Source of the DNA: CAG-273 sp963929915
GTDB taxonomy: Bacteria > Bacillota > Clostridia > TANB77 > CAG-508
Direction of reading: 5' to 3'
NCBI GenBank assembly: GCA_963929915.1
Contig: CAWVJY010000005.1
Span: forward strand, 124,001 to 188,000
Length of the DNA: 64,000 nt
The notes below the pieces were generated by a model. The model saw only the letters and a list, made by a program, of their open reading frames with translations, ran no database searches and was not told where the DNA came from. Below, piece by piece: positions 1 through 8,472 of the stretch (the stretch's first letter is position 1; every line of letters begins with the position of its first letter). Made by a program: the position numbers and the translations under genes.

Positions 1-135
1 GACCATTGTGACAGCTGTTCGAGGTATTTATACCGAGTTACAGCTGTCCAAAAGGGGAAAGGCTTAAAAATTGAAAAAGACAATTTCTAATACTTTGACT
101 TATATATTTATCATATTTTAGGACAGTTTCTTTTT
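1..135 (+). repeat. Family-1 hairpin element, copy A (cut by the window edge)
   Basis: This is a partial copy of an element that recurs at about 6024-6248, 19168-19310 and 36262-36469. A central hairpin at 10-48 pairs GACAGCTGT with ACAGCTGTC around an apex GGTA-TTTA-TACC. It is followed by a GGGGAAAGG segment, then the arm GACAATTTCTAATACTTT (to 97), then an outer arm ATTTTAGGACAGTTTC (about 116-132). The left half lies outside the window. The orientation matches the copy at 19168 and is opposite to the copies at 6024 and 36262. Confidence 0.85.
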
Positions 136-167
136 AAATAAAAAAATTATGAACAAATTTTAGACTT

Positions 168-1601
168 TTAAACTTTCAAAACTCCACCAATCGTTTTGTT
201 TAATTTAGCATGTTTATGTCCTGCTAGAATAGAGGCCCCTCCTGCTATAACTACAATGTCACCTTCTGTAATAAATCCTCTTTCTTTAGCAAGTCTTACA
301 CCATCATCAATCATTTCGTCAATGCTCTCTTTTGGTTCTACTAAAATTGTGTAAGTATTCCATACTAAAGATAGTTGTCTTTCAATTTCTTTGTTAGAAG
401 TAATAACATAAATTGGGCATTGTGGCATAAAACCTGCTATCATTTTTGCTGTTCTTCCTGTATCTGTATAAGCAAAAATTGCTTTGGCACATAAATCCAT
501 TGCGGTAGAACATGTTGAATAATTTAAGTTATATTCATAATCTTCATTATCACAGTCACGTTCTTTTCTTTTAAATCTTTTCCAGTATTTAATAGAACCT
601 TCTATTGCTTCACAGATTTTTACCATGGTCTGTACACATTCTACAGGGTATTCTCCCATAGCAGATTCTCCAGAAAGCATAATACAGCTTGCCATATCAT
701 ATACCGCATTTGCAACATCGCTTACTTCTGCTCTAGTTGGTCTTGGATTATGTATCATGGATTCTAGCATTTGTGTTGCAATTACCACAGGTTTTCCTGC
801 TTTATTACATTTAGAAATAAATTCTTTTTGTCTAATTGGAACTTCTTCCATAGGAATTTCTACTCCTAAATCTCCTCTTGCTACCATAATACCGTCTGAC
901 ACTGCTAAGATTTCGTCAAAGTTGTCTATCCCTTGTCTATTTTCTATTTTAGAAATAATTTTAATATGTTCTCCACCATTTTCTTCTAATACTTTTCTGA
1001 TATTTAATACATCTTGCGCAGTACGTACAAAAGATGCTGCAATATAGTCAAAACCTGCTTTAACTCCAAATGTAATATCTTCTATATCTTTTTGAGTAGG
1101 GCTTGGTAAATTAATGGCCATTCCTGGTATATTAATACTTTTTGTATTGGTTAATTCGCCACCATCAATTACTTTACAAATAATATCTGTTCCCTTAATT
1201 TCTTGAACTTCTATTTTAATTAATCCATCATTAATTAAAATAATGGTCCCTTTTTCTACTTCATTATATAGATTTTTATAAGTTATCGATACTTTTTCTT
1301 GGTTTCCCAAAATTTCTTCATTTACTAAAGTAAAAGTATCTCCTGGATTTAATTCAATTTTTCCGTTTTCGAATTTTCCAATTCTAATCTCTGGTCCTTT
1401 GGTATCTAATAATAGTGCTACTGACCTTCCTACCTTTTCTCTTACTTTTTTAAAGTTTTCAATTCTAGGTTCTTGGTCTTGATAATTTCCATGAGAAAAG
1501 TTAATTCTGGCAACATCCATTCCTGCTAAGATTAACTTTTCTAATACTTCTGAATTATCCACTGCTGGACCTAATGTACAAATAATTTTTGTTTTTTTCA
1601 T
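168..1601 (-). CDS. pyk: Pyruvate kinase
   Basis: Catalyses phosphoenolpyruvate + ADP to pyruvate + ATP, the last step of glycolysis, in the cytosol. The sequence opens with KTKIICTLGPA, typical of the family, and has RINFSHG, LLDTKGPEIR, the active-site segment ISKIENRQG, MVARGDLGVEIP and the ATQMLESM block. At 477 residues it is the short form, without the C-terminal PEP-utiliser domain that some Firmicutes carry. The frame opens nine codons earlier at a TTG (1628), but the ATG at 1601 is better: GGAAGAAAG lies just upstream, inside those nine codons. It is monocistronic and minus-strand, about 240 bases from glgP. Identity is certain. Confidence 0.97.
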   Translation of the reverse strand: MKKTKIICTLGPAVDNSEVLEKLILAGMDVARINFSHGNYQDQEPRIENFKKVREKVGRSVALLLDTKGPEIRIGKFENGKIELNPGDTFTLVNEEILGNQEKVSITYKNLYNEVEKGTIILINDGLIKIEVQEIKGTDIICKVIDGGELTNTKSINIPGMAINLPSPTQKDIEDITFGVKAGFDYIAASFVRTAQDVLNIRKVLEENGGEHIKIISKIENRQGIDNFDEILAVSDGIMVARGDLGVEIPMEEVPIRQKEFISKCNKAGKPVVIATQMLESMIHNPRPTRAEVSDVANAVYDMASCIMLSGESAMGEYPVECVQTMVKICEAIEGSIKYWKRFKRKERDCDNEDYEYNLNYSTCSTAMDLCAKAIFAYTDTGRTAKMIAGFMPQCPIYVITSNKEIERQLSLVWNTYTILVEPKESIDEMIDDGVRLAKERGFITEGDIVVIAGGASILAGHKHAKLNKTIGGVLKV

Positions 1602-1765
1602 TCTAACTTTCTTCCTTTCCTTCTTCAAACTTTAGATAATGTTTTTATCATCTATTTTTTTATAGATTGTTTTACATTATCTTTATATAATAGCTTATTT
1701 AACTTGCTCTTGTATTAGAATATTTTCTATTTACACTTTGAAGTTTTTTAATGTGCAACTATTAT

Positions 1766-1794
1766 AGAATACTATATTTTTGTTTAAAAGTCAA
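1766..1794 (-). promoter_or_regulatory. Probable sigma-A promoter of pyk
   Basis: On the minus strand TTGACT (1789-1794) is separated by 17 bases from TATTCT (1766-1771), leaving a leader of about 160 bases to the pyk start. The spacing is ideal and the -10 is moderately good. Confidence 0.5.
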
Positions 1795-1802
1795 GTTTTA
1801 GA

Positions 1803-1835
1803 TAGGACCAAAGGAGACTGTCCCCATTGGTCCTA
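1803..1835. repeat. Stop-proximal palindrome behind glgP
   Basis: A perfect 9-bp inverted repeat (TAGGACCAA / TTGGTCCTA, 1803-1811 and 1827-1835) encloses a loop with GTCCCC. It begins four bases after the glgP stop codon. It resembles a terminator in position but lacks a clear U tract. It belongs with the other GGGGAC-containing palindromes in this window. Confidence 0.6.
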
Positions 1836-1838
1836 CTA

Positions 1839-4403
1839 TTATTTTGTAATCCATTTTACTAAATTTAAATTGGCAGAATCTAAAATCATTTCATGTTTTG
1901 GCATTACTCTAAAGGTATAACCATAACTTCCACCATTTATCAATTTTACTTTTGCTTTATAAGTATAAGTTCTATTTTCTTCATTAGATTCTTCTAGTTC
2001 CATTGGAATTATAGTAATATCATCTACTACTCCATTATCATCAATTTTGCCATAATATACTTGTGCTTCTATATTTTCTGGCTTCATGTTTCCTAATTTT
2101 ACTTTGCATTTTACCTCTATATTGTTACCTGCATCTATAGTAATATTATCTAAATTATTTTCTTGTGTAATTTCTATTTGATCCCAACTACTTTTTAAGC
2201 TTTCCTTCCAACTGTTAAATTGAGCAACCTTTTCTAAATCTGTATAGTAGTTATGGTACAAGTTGCAAAGTGGTATATAAAGTTTATCTGTATAATCTGT
2301 TAACATTCTAGAAGTGCTAAACTTTCCTCCTGTAGAAATAATAGATTCTTTCATATATTGTAACCATTTTTCAGAAATACCTTCTTCATTTTTATCATAA
2401 TACATTGGAATAATTTTATTTTCTAAGGTATCATAGATACTTTGGCTATCAATTCTGTCTTGTGTATCATAATCAGGATAATCTTGATTTTCTCCTATTT
2501 TCCATCCATTTTTACTATTATAGCCTTCTGCCCACCAACCATCTAATACACTAAAATTAATAACACCATTTAAAGAAGCCTTTTGTCCACTTGTTCCAGA
2601 AGCTTCCATAGGTCTTCTAGGGGTATTTAACCATACATCAACTCCACTAATTAAATATCTTGACATAGCAATATTGTAATTCTCTAATATAAATATTTTC
2701 CCTTTAAATTGTGGCTTCATAGAAATTTCATGAATATATTTAATTAAGTCTTGACCTTCTTTATCTGCAGGATGTGCCTTTCCTGCAAATATAATTTGTA
2801 CTTTTCTATTTTGATCATTTAAAATTTGCGTAATTCTTTCTAAATCTTTAAAAATTAGTGTTGCCCTTTTGTAAGTTGCAAATCTTCTTGCAAATCCAAT
2901 GGTTAAAGCATTAGGGTCTAAAGAAGATAACATTTGCATAATGTCTTCATATTTATATCCGCTTCTTCTTAAACGATTAATAGTATTTTCTTTAACAATA
3001 GCAAGTACTTTTTCTTTTCTTTCTTGATGTACCTTCCATAATTCTTTATCTGGTATTTCTTCAATTTTTTTCCATACTTCATTATCATAGATTTTATCTT
3101 GCCAATATGGTATTAAATATTGATTATATAATTTTTTCAAATTTGGAGCTAGCCAAGAGCAAGTATGGATTCCATTTGTTACATAAGTAATAGGTGCTTC
3201 ATTGGCAGCTATTTCTGGCCAGATATCTCCAAATAGCTCTCTAGAAACTGCACCATGAAGTTTACTTACTCCATTTTTCTTTCCAGCAATTTTTAATGCT
3301 AAAATTCCCATATTAAACCCATTATCTAATGGTTCTTCTGGCTTCATTCCCATTTGGAAAAATTCTTGTTTACTAATTCCTAATTTATCCCAAAATCCTT
3401 TAAAATATTTTTCTACTAAGCTAAGTGGAAAAATGTCATTTCCCGCAGGTACAGGTGTATGAGTAGTAAATACAGTTTTGGCAGATACAATATCTTTTGC
3501 CATTTGGAAAGAGATTTTCTTATCTTTCATAATGGTATAGATTAGCTCTAAAATTAAGAAAGAAGAATGTCCCTCGTTCATATGGTAAACAGTAGGTTTT
3601 AAGCCAAGAGCTTTTAATAAAGCTACTCCTGCTTGACCTAATACGATTTCTTGTTGAATCCTTGTTTCTTGATCCCCACCATAAAGGGTTCTGGTAATTG
3701 GTCTATATTCTGGATTATTTTCTTCTATATCAGAATCTAATAGGTATAGTTCTACTCTTCCTACATTAATTTTCCAAGCTTTTAAATATAACTTTCTTTT
3801 TGGAAGTTGAATGGCAACTAAAATATCTTTGTCATTACAGTCTTTCACTCTAGTTAATGGCAAATTTTCTACTTCAATATCATAATATTCTGTTTCTTGT
3901 TCTCCGCGTCCATTAATTTTTTGATGGAAATATCCATTTTTATATAATAATCCCACGGCAACTAATGGAATACCCAAATCACTTGCAGATTTTAAGTGGT
4001 CGCCTGATAAAATTCCAAGACCGCCTGAATAAATTGGTAAGATCTGATCTAATCCATATTCTGCTGAAAAATAAGCAATCAAATCATTACGATTTTCAGG
4101 ATAATTTTTAGAGAACCATGTATTTTTACTTTTCATATAATCTTCAAAGTCTTCTACTACTTTATCATAAGCCTTTAAAAATTCTGTGTTTTGTATGGCT
4201 TCTTCCAATTTTTCCTGTGTTACCAATTTTAAAAATTTAACAGGGTTTTTATCTATTCTTTCCCATAAGTCTATATCCATTACTTTAAAAAGCCTTAAAA
4301 AGTCTGTATTCCATGACCACCAAAGGTTATAGCTAATTTCTTTTAGCTTTTCTATCCTTTTAGGTAATTGTGGATTTACAGTAATATGGTTAAATACATA
4401 CAT
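1839..4403 (-). CDS. glgP: Alpha-glucan (glycogen/maltodextrin) phosphorylase
   Basis: Releases glucose-1-phosphate from alpha-1,4-glucans; cytosolic and PLP-dependent. The 854 residues fit the long alpha-glucan phosphorylase family whose N-terminus is the DUF3417 region (here YNLWWSWN near residue 30). The substrate/phosphate-site segment HMNEGHSSFL and the PLP-lysine segment EASGTSGQKASLNG (around residue 605) are intact, followed by LDGWWAEGYN. The C-terminal roughly 100 residues form a beta-rich extension. A ribosome site TCCTCC (plus strand) lies just upstream of the ATG. It stands alone; its neighbours are pyruvate kinase and an MFS transporter, so the carbon-metabolism setting is general. 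The name glgP is by family; the true substrate could be maltodextrin. Confidence 0.93.
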   Translation of the reverse strand: MYVFNHITVNPQLPKRIEKLKEISYNLWWSWNTDFLRLFKVMDIDLWERIDKNPVKFLKLVTQEKLEEAIQNTEFLKAYDKVVEDFEDYMKSKNTWFSKNYPENRNDLIAYFSAEYGLDQILPIYSGGLGILSGDHLKSASDLGIPLVAVGLLYKNGYFHQKINGRGEQETEYYDIEVENLPLTRVKDCNDKDILVAIQLPKRKLYLKAWKINVGRVELYLLDSDIEENNPEYRPITRTLYGGDQETRIQQEIVLGQAGVALLKALGLKPTVYHMNEGHSSFLILELIYTIMKDKKISFQMAKDIVSAKTVFTTHTPVPAGNDIFPLSLVEKYFKGFWDKLGISKQEFFQMGMKPEEPLDNGFNMGILALKIAGKKNGVSKLHGAVSRELFGDIWPEIAANEAPITYVTNGIHTCSWLAPNLKKLYNQYLIPYWQDKIYDNEVWKKIEEIPDKELWKVHQERKEKVLAIVKENTINRLRRSGYKYEDIMQMLSSLDPNALTIGFARRFATYKRATLIFKDLERITQILNDQNRKVQIIFAGKAHPADKEGQDLIKYIHEISMKPQFKGKIFILENYNIAMSRYLISGVDVWLNTPRRPMEASGTSGQKASLNGVINFSVLDGWWAEGYNSKNGWKIGENQDYPDYDTQDRIDSQSIYDTLENKIIPMYYDKNEEGISEKWLQYMKESIISTGGKFSTSRMLTDYTDKLYIPLCNLYHNYYTDLEKVAQFNSWKESLKSSWDQIEITQENNLDNITIDAGNNIEVKCKVKLGNMKPENIEAQVYYGKIDDNGVVDDITIIPMELEESNEENRTYTYKAKVKLINGGSYGYTFRVMPKHEMILDSANLNLVKWITK

Positions 4404-4507
4404 TTTTTATAGTTCCTCCTTTGTATTTTTCCTTATCTCTTTTGCAGTTTTTATATTAGTATTTTTTACTTTTTATTTTACTATTTGTTATTTTTTCTTA
4501 TGTCTTT

Positions 4508-4536
4508 ATTATCTATTAACTTATGATTTTTGTCAA
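4508..4536 (-). promoter_or_regulatory. Probable sigma-A promoter of glgP
   Basis: Minus-strand TTGACA (4531-4536), 17-base spacer, GATAAT (4508-4513), about 105 bases before the glgP start. Confidence 0.6.
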
Positions 4537-4649
4537 TTCATTTCAATTAAAATTTTGAAGTAATTGTTACAATCACAGACTGTAATTTTTTTATGTGACT
4601 GATATATATGTATTTTTATTTAAGTCTTAAGGTGGGAACCGACAAGTAA

Positions 4650-5918
4650 TTACCTTATTTCTAAAAATTCAATTTCTTTTTTAGGATATTCCTCTGGTTT
4701 TAGCCCTACCTTGTTTCTCATTTTATCTAATAATAGCACAAATACAATGGTTAGAATACATCCAATTACTAAAATAGTATTAGAAGGAGTGGTTATTCTT
4801 AATAGTGCAGATGCCAGTAAAGATATAAAGGCTCTCATAACACTTTCCATTAAGTTATAAGAAGATGTAATTTTATTACGTACAGTTGCAGTAGTAAAAT
4901 TATTTAGGTATCTTCTAATAAGTGTATAAAATGGACCTCTAGCAAGATATTGTATGAAAAAAGAAAGTAAAATAATAACTAAAGCAACATAGTAAGGTAG
5001 CTTTCCTGCAATGCAAAATCCTACTATCATGCAAGTTATTGTAGTAGGTAAAGCTAAATAAGCTAGTGTTTTATTTCTATAATGGTTATGAATTCTATTT
5101 TGATTTTTGGCACTAATTCCAGAAACAATTCCTAGTACTGCAAAAATAATACCAAAATATTGCTCTGGTACTCCTAGTTGTTCTAATGTTCCACTTCTTA
5201 AACTTACCAAACAAGCAAATAAACCAGATAAAGTTCCACCAAATAGTAATAAATATTTTAACCTCTTAGATTGAAACATATATCGAAAAGAATATCTTAA
5301 ATTTTTCATGTAGTTTCTCATACTAAATTCTTTTTGGTTTATAGTTTCTGCTTCTTTAAATTTAAAGGCTAATACCGTGGACAAAATACAACATAGCAAA
5401 CACAATAGAAATGGTAAATAGCCATTCCAAACATATAAGAAACCTGAAATTACTGCTGTAATTCCATCTGTATAATAATACCAAGAGGTTCCATTTCCAT
5501 CAATTTTAGAAAATCTTAAACCTCTCTTTTCATCTTTTGGTAAATTGTCATATAATAAATTCGTTTCTGTTACGCCTTTCATATTAAATGCAATTGCAGA
5601 TAGTAATTGTCCAATAAAAACATAAACTAAATTTTGTGCGATTAAATAACTAAAAATAGAAAGAGCATTTACCATATTAGCAATAATTAAGCTTTTTCTT
5701 TTCCCTATTTTAGTACAAAGAGCTGTTAAAGGCATTAATAAAACAGACCTAAAAATAGGATAAAAAGCTTCTGCTAATAAAACATCTGCAGCACTAATTT
5801 GCTTTACTTGTGTTAAAAATAGAAAAGCGATAGAGTAATAGAATAATAAGTCCCATGATAACATTTTATAAATGGGATATAATCGTACATTATATTGTTT
5901 TTCTTTTGAATCTTCCAC
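4650..5918 (-). CDS. Major facilitator superfamily transporter, substrate unknown
   Basis: This 422-residue integral membrane protein has about 12 hydrophobic segments and the short charged loops of the MFS fold, including TKIGKRKSLI between helices 2 and 3, the usual position of the MFS loop signature. It ends in a short charged tail. Nothing in the sequence reveals the substrate. The frame starts MEDSKEKQYNVRLYPIYKML, which leaves a cytosolic N-terminus of normal length. It is monocistronic between glgP and a family-1 repeat element. A drug or sugar exporter/importer is equally possible. Confidence 0.8.
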   Translation of the reverse strand: MEDSKEKQYNVRLYPIYKMLSWDLLFYYSIAFLFLTQVKQISAADVLLAEAFYPIFRSVLLMPLTALCTKIGKRKSLIIANMVNALSIFSYLIAQNLVYVFIGQLLSAIAFNMKGVTETNLLYDNLPKDEKRGLRFSKIDGNGTSWYYYTDGITAVISGFLYVWNGYLPFLLCLLCCILSTVLAFKFKEAETINQKEFSMRNYMKNLRYSFRYMFQSKRLKYLLLFGGTLSGLFACLVSLRSGTLEQLGVPEQYFGIIFAVLGIVSGISAKNQNRIHNHYRNKTLAYLALPTTITCMIVGFCIAGKLPYYVALVIILLSFFIQYLARGPFYTLIRRYLNNFTTATVRNKITSSYNLMESVMRAFISLLASALLRITTPSNTILVIGCILTIVFVLLLDKMRNKVGLKPEEYPKKEIEFLEIR

Positions 5919-6023
5919 TATAGAATGCCGAGTAGATGAACTCAGCTTTCACCTCCTATGCACATTATATAAATAACATAAAAAAAATGTCAATATGTTT
6001 ACTCTTATTTAATTTTTATTTTA

Positions 6024-6248
6024 GAGAAATGAGGCTGTCATAGTATATATATAAATTAAAGTATTAGAATTGTCTTTTTCAATTTTTAAAACCTTTCCCC
6101 TTTTGGACATCTGTAACTCGGCATAAATACCTCGAACAGCTGTCACAATGGTCACCCACGCAAGGCTTAAAAATTTCAAAAGACAATTCTAATACTTTTC
6201 CAAAAATAAATCTACTTTAATTTTAGGATTAGGACAGCCTCATTTCTC
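6024..6248 (-). repeat. Family-1 hairpin element, copy B (complete)
   Basis: A perfect 16-bp outer inverted repeat (GAGAAATGAGGCTGTC at 6024-6039, complement at 6233-6248) encloses a core at about 6058-6199. The core is bounded by AAAGTATTAGAATTGTC and its complement. Inside is the central hairpin with apex GGTA-TTTA-TGCC (minus sense). No reading frame is present, so it is MITE-like or a structured-RNA locus. It fills most of the 490-base gap between the MFS gene and the glycosyltransferase. Confidence 0.9.
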
Positions 6249-6408
6249 CCTTATAAAAAATATGATGACTGTGAAAATTGTAACTATTTTTTTATAATTA
6301 AGAAAATTTTAATAGCTTTTTTGTACAAAAAACGTTATAATAGTTTTATAAAACAAATATATAAACACAAATTCGAAAGGAAAAATAGAAAGGAAAAAAT
6401 AAATATTT

Positions 6409-7143
6409 ATGAAAAAGTGGATTTTAAGAATCTTAATTATTCTATTAGTTTTAGGTATAATTGCAGGTGCTTTTGTGTTATATCAAGGACATAAGATGTA
6501 TAAAGAAGCTCTAGACCAAATTAGTTTAGAAGATAAGGTTGCTCAAGAACAGCAAGATGATGATTATGTATATTTAGAAAATTTGCCAGTGGATTATAAA
6601 AATGCTGTTGTTTCTGTAGAAGACCATCGTTTTTATGATCACGGTCCTATTGATGTAATTGCTATTGGTAGAGCTTTAATTACTAATATGCGTTATGGGC
6701 AATTGTTAGAAGGCGGTAGTACTATTACACAACAAGTTGCTAAAAATTTATATTTTATTTCTGAAGATAATAACCCTATTTACCGAAAGTTTGCAGAAAT
6801 TTTTATGGCATATGATTTAGAAAATACTTATGAAAAAGATGAAATATTAGAACTTTATATGAATACTATTTATTTTGGTGATGGGTATTATGGTATTGAG
6901 GAGGCTTGCCAAGGATATTTAGGAAAAGATGCTAGCCAAATGACTTTATTTGAAGCAACTATGATGGCAGGTATACCAAATGCTCCAAGCGTATATGCCC
7001 CTACTGCTAATTTAGATCTAACTTTAGATAGGCAAAGAAAAGTGGTTTCTACTATGGTGGAAAATGGTTATTTAACACAAGACCAGGCAGACGAAATTTT
7101 AGCTGAGCAATCTACATTTGAAAGTGAATTTGAAAATAAGTAA
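6409..7143 (+). CDS. Monofunctional peptidoglycan glycosyltransferase (GT51)
   Basis: Polymerises lipid II into glycan strands at the outer face of the membrane. One N-terminal membrane anchor (residues 4-26) is followed by a GT51 domain with all five family motifs visible: EDHRFYDHGPID with the catalytic Glu, GGSTITQQVAKNLYF, the RKFAEI segment, ELYMNTIYFGDGYYGIEEA, and MMAGIPNAPSVYAP. At 244 residues there is no room for a transpeptidase domain, so this is an MtgA/SgtB-type enzyme, not a class A PBP. It is one of very few plus-strand genes here and sits alone, with AGAAAGGA upstream. A TATAAT lies around 6335 but no good -35 is visible. Confidence 0.93.
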   Translation: MKKWILRILIILLVLGIIAGAFVLYQGHKMYKEALDQISLEDKVAQEQQDDDYVYLENLPVDYKNAVVSVEDHRFYDHGPIDVIAIGRALITNMRYGQLLEGGSTITQQVAKNLYFISEDNNPIYRKFAEIFMAYDLENTYEKDEILELYMNTIYFGDGYYGIEEACQGYLGKDASQMTLFEATMMAGIPNAPSVYAPTANLDLTLDRQRKVVSTMVENGYLTQDQADEILAEQSTFESEFENK

Positions 7144-7252
7144 TAAATAATAAAACTTAATAATAAATTTAAATATTGCATATAAATATCAAGAATTTTT
7201 ATCAAAGAACTACAAAAATTAGTGACATTTGCAAAAATAATATACAAAAATG

Positions 7253-7280
7253 GAGGAGTAAATTTTACTCCTCTTCTTTT
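7253..7280 (+). terminator. Hairpin at a convergent gene end
   Basis: GAGGAGTAAA pairs with TTTACTCCTC (7253-7273) and is followed by TTCTTTT. It lies between the plus-strand glycosyltransferase and the minus-strand 71-residue ORF, and overlaps the last codons of that ORF. It is plausibly the terminator of the glycosyltransferase gene. Confidence 0.5.
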
Positions 7281-7480
7281 GTTGCCGTATCTTTGTGCCA
7301 TTTTTGATGGTCCCAACCAGTTACATCACTGAATTCATCTTCTAAGTAATGTAGCCGTATGCCGATAGCACAAGAATACTGGCACCATTCAGGAGGCGGT
7401 GGTATTGGTCTACTTCTACATGCATAGCAGTGCTTAATTAAGTCCTGATACTTTTCCAAGTATTCTTCTTCTCTTGTCAT
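7265..7480 (-). CDS. Small Cys-rich protein, function unknown
   Basis: This 71-residue ORF has a strong ribosome site (AGGAGGAAGG, about 5 bases before the ATG), which argues it is translated. It contains two cysteine pairs, HCYAC and CQYSC, about 12 residues apart with a run of prolines between them. That pattern suggests a small zinc-binding knuckle. The rest is acidic and rich in Trp and His. I do not recognise a family. Small proteins of this look are common in phage-derived islands, and the next gene upstream is an endonuclease. Confidence 0.55.
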   Translation of the reverse strand: MTREEEYLEKYQDLIKHCYACRSRPIPPPPEWCQYSCAIGIRLHYLEDEFSDVTGWDHQKWHKDTATKEEE

Positions 7481-7604
7481 TTTTCCTTCCTCCTATTAAA
7501 GGTTAAAAAGTTTGCTAATAAATTATAGCATAGCTTATAATATTATGTCAATTTATGTTACTTTATATTTTTTATTTTGAATATAGAAAATTTTAAGTCA
7601 AACC

Positions 7605-7997
7605 TTATTTGAATAAAAAATTATTCAGTACAACTTTATACTTTTCATATTCTTTACATAAATTCAAAGTGCTTCTATTTTTTACCTTTTCTCTTGGTAT
7701 TAAGTACATAAGAAAGTCTGTTGATACAATAAACAATAAATCTACGTTTGTATCAATTACAGTTTTATATGTAATCCCTTTAGTCCCACCACAACTTTTT
7801 AATGCAACTTGATAAGTTCCATACTTAGTCTTGCATCCTGTTGTTTTCACTTGCACCGATTGAAAGATATTATTCTTTTCAATAACCAAATCATAATCTT
7901 GTGTATCATTAAGAGGAATTGAAACCGTATAGCCATTCGTTGTAAAATAAGCTATAGCAATTCCTAATCCAAAATTACCTTTTTCCTTATTAGTCAT
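7605..7997 (-). CDS. PD-(D/E)XK endonuclease of the group I intron homing family (I-Ssp6803I-like)
   Basis: This 130-residue protein has the compact layout of the PDDEXK_5 family, whose best-known member is I-Ssp6803I, the homing endonuclease of a cyanobacterial tRNA-fMet group I intron. Visible elements are an N-terminal helix (KGNFGLGIAIAYF), GYTVSIP, a metal-binding Asp in DYDLVIEK (Asp36), and the QVK variant of the (D/E)XK motif (Gln49-Val-Lys51). A Gln at the first position of that motif is a family trait. The start ATG lies 82 bases 3' of a tRNA-Tyr gene that contains a group I intron, on the same strand. The gene is outside the intron, not inside it. Its ribosome site is weak (AAGGA, far from the ATG), so it may be read through from the tRNA. 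The family call is good; the homing role is inferred from position. Confidence 0.8.
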   Translation of the reverse strand: MTNKEKGNFGLGIAIAYFTTNGYTVSIPLNDTQDYDLVIEKNNIFQSVQVKTTGCKTKYGTYQVALKSCGGTKGITYKTVIDTNVDLLFIVSTDFLMYLIPREKVKNRSTLNLCKEYEKYKVVLNNFLFK

Positions 7998-8050
7998 ATA
8001 TTTGTTATTTTTCCTTTTTTAAAAAACTTTTGTTCGTGTTGCTTATATTT

Positions 8051-8075
8051 TTTTAGCAAGCTTTTCTGGCTTGCT
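8051..8075 (+). other. Hairpin just 3' of the intron-bearing tRNA-Tyr
   Basis: AGCAAGC and GCTTGCT form a 7-bp stem. On the plus strand it is followed by TTTTT, so it reads as a terminator in that direction. On the minus strand (the direction of the tRNA and the endonuclease) it is followed by A residues. It may mark the tRNA 3' processing boundary or limit antisense transcription. Confidence 0.4.
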
Positions 8076-8078
8076 TTT

Positions 8079-8400
8079 TGGTGGGCAGAGATGGATTCGA
8101 ACCATCGTACTCGTACGAGAACAGATTTCTTACTACTATAGTTTTCACTACCATATACATGTTTGTAGTCTGGACTTTCTCTTTATCCATATCATATGAA
8201 TATGGATACCAGGTATAAAGTCTCTACACTCGAAAATTTCTTTTCTAGCTCGGGATTATCATCAGCCTAACTGTTAAGACTTCCCCGAATTAGCCCGGTG
8301 TACACCATACAATTACTTGTATGGGCTGCAATTTCTGATTTTTCGATTTTAAAAATCAAAGCCTACAGTCTGCCGCCTTTAGCCACTCGGCCATCTGCCC
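8079..8400 (-). tRNA. tRNA-Tyr(GUA) interrupted by a group I intron
   Basis: The 5' exon (8400-8365, 36 nt) and the 3' exon (8128-8079, 50 nt including encoded CCA) join into an 86-nt class II tRNA. Acceptor GGGCAGA pairs with TCTGCCC. The D stem is GCCG/CGGC. The anticodon stem GCAGA/TCTGT carries loop CTGTAAA, giving anticodon GTA. A long variable arm (as expected for bacterial tRNA-Tyr) precedes T stem GATGG/CCATC. The discriminator is A. The intron splits the anticodon between U35 and A36. It has its own consensus promoter and is next to a CAT tRNA. No other tRNA-Tyr is in the window, so function depends on splicing unless one exists elsewhere. Confidence 0.93.
8129..8364 (-). ncRNA. Self-splicing group I intron (236 nt, no ORF)
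   Basis: The boundaries fit group I rules: the 5' exon ends in U (8365) and the intron ends in G (8129). P1 is visible: exon CUGU pairs with guide GCAG (8329-8326), with the diagnostic U.G wobble at the splice site. The P/Q core pair AATTCGGGGAAG (about 8292-8281) and GATAATCCCGAGC (about 8260-8248) forms P4. The R/S pair TAGAGACTTT (about 8226-8217) and AAAGTCC (about 8178-8172) forms P7. Between R and S, TATCCATAT/ATATGGATA makes the P8 hairpin. The intron has no ORF; a homing-type endonuclease gene lies downstream of the tRNA instead. The subclass looks like the tRNA introns (IC3-like), but I could not align it. Confidence 0.92.
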
Positions 8401-8428
8401 ATGTATTATTTAATTATAACACTTGCTT

Positions 8429-8457
8429 ATTATACCTTTTTGCAGTAAATTTGTCAA
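8429..8457 (-). promoter_or_regulatory. Consensus promoter of the tRNA-Tyr gene
   Basis: Minus-strand TTGACA (8452-8457), 17-base spacer, TATAAT (8429-8434): a perfect sigma-A consensus, ending 28 bases before the mature tRNA 5' end. The intron-containing tRNA therefore has its own strong promoter in addition to possible read-through from the upstream tRNA. Confidence 0.85.
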
Positions 8458-8472
8458 GTATTTTTCATTTTT

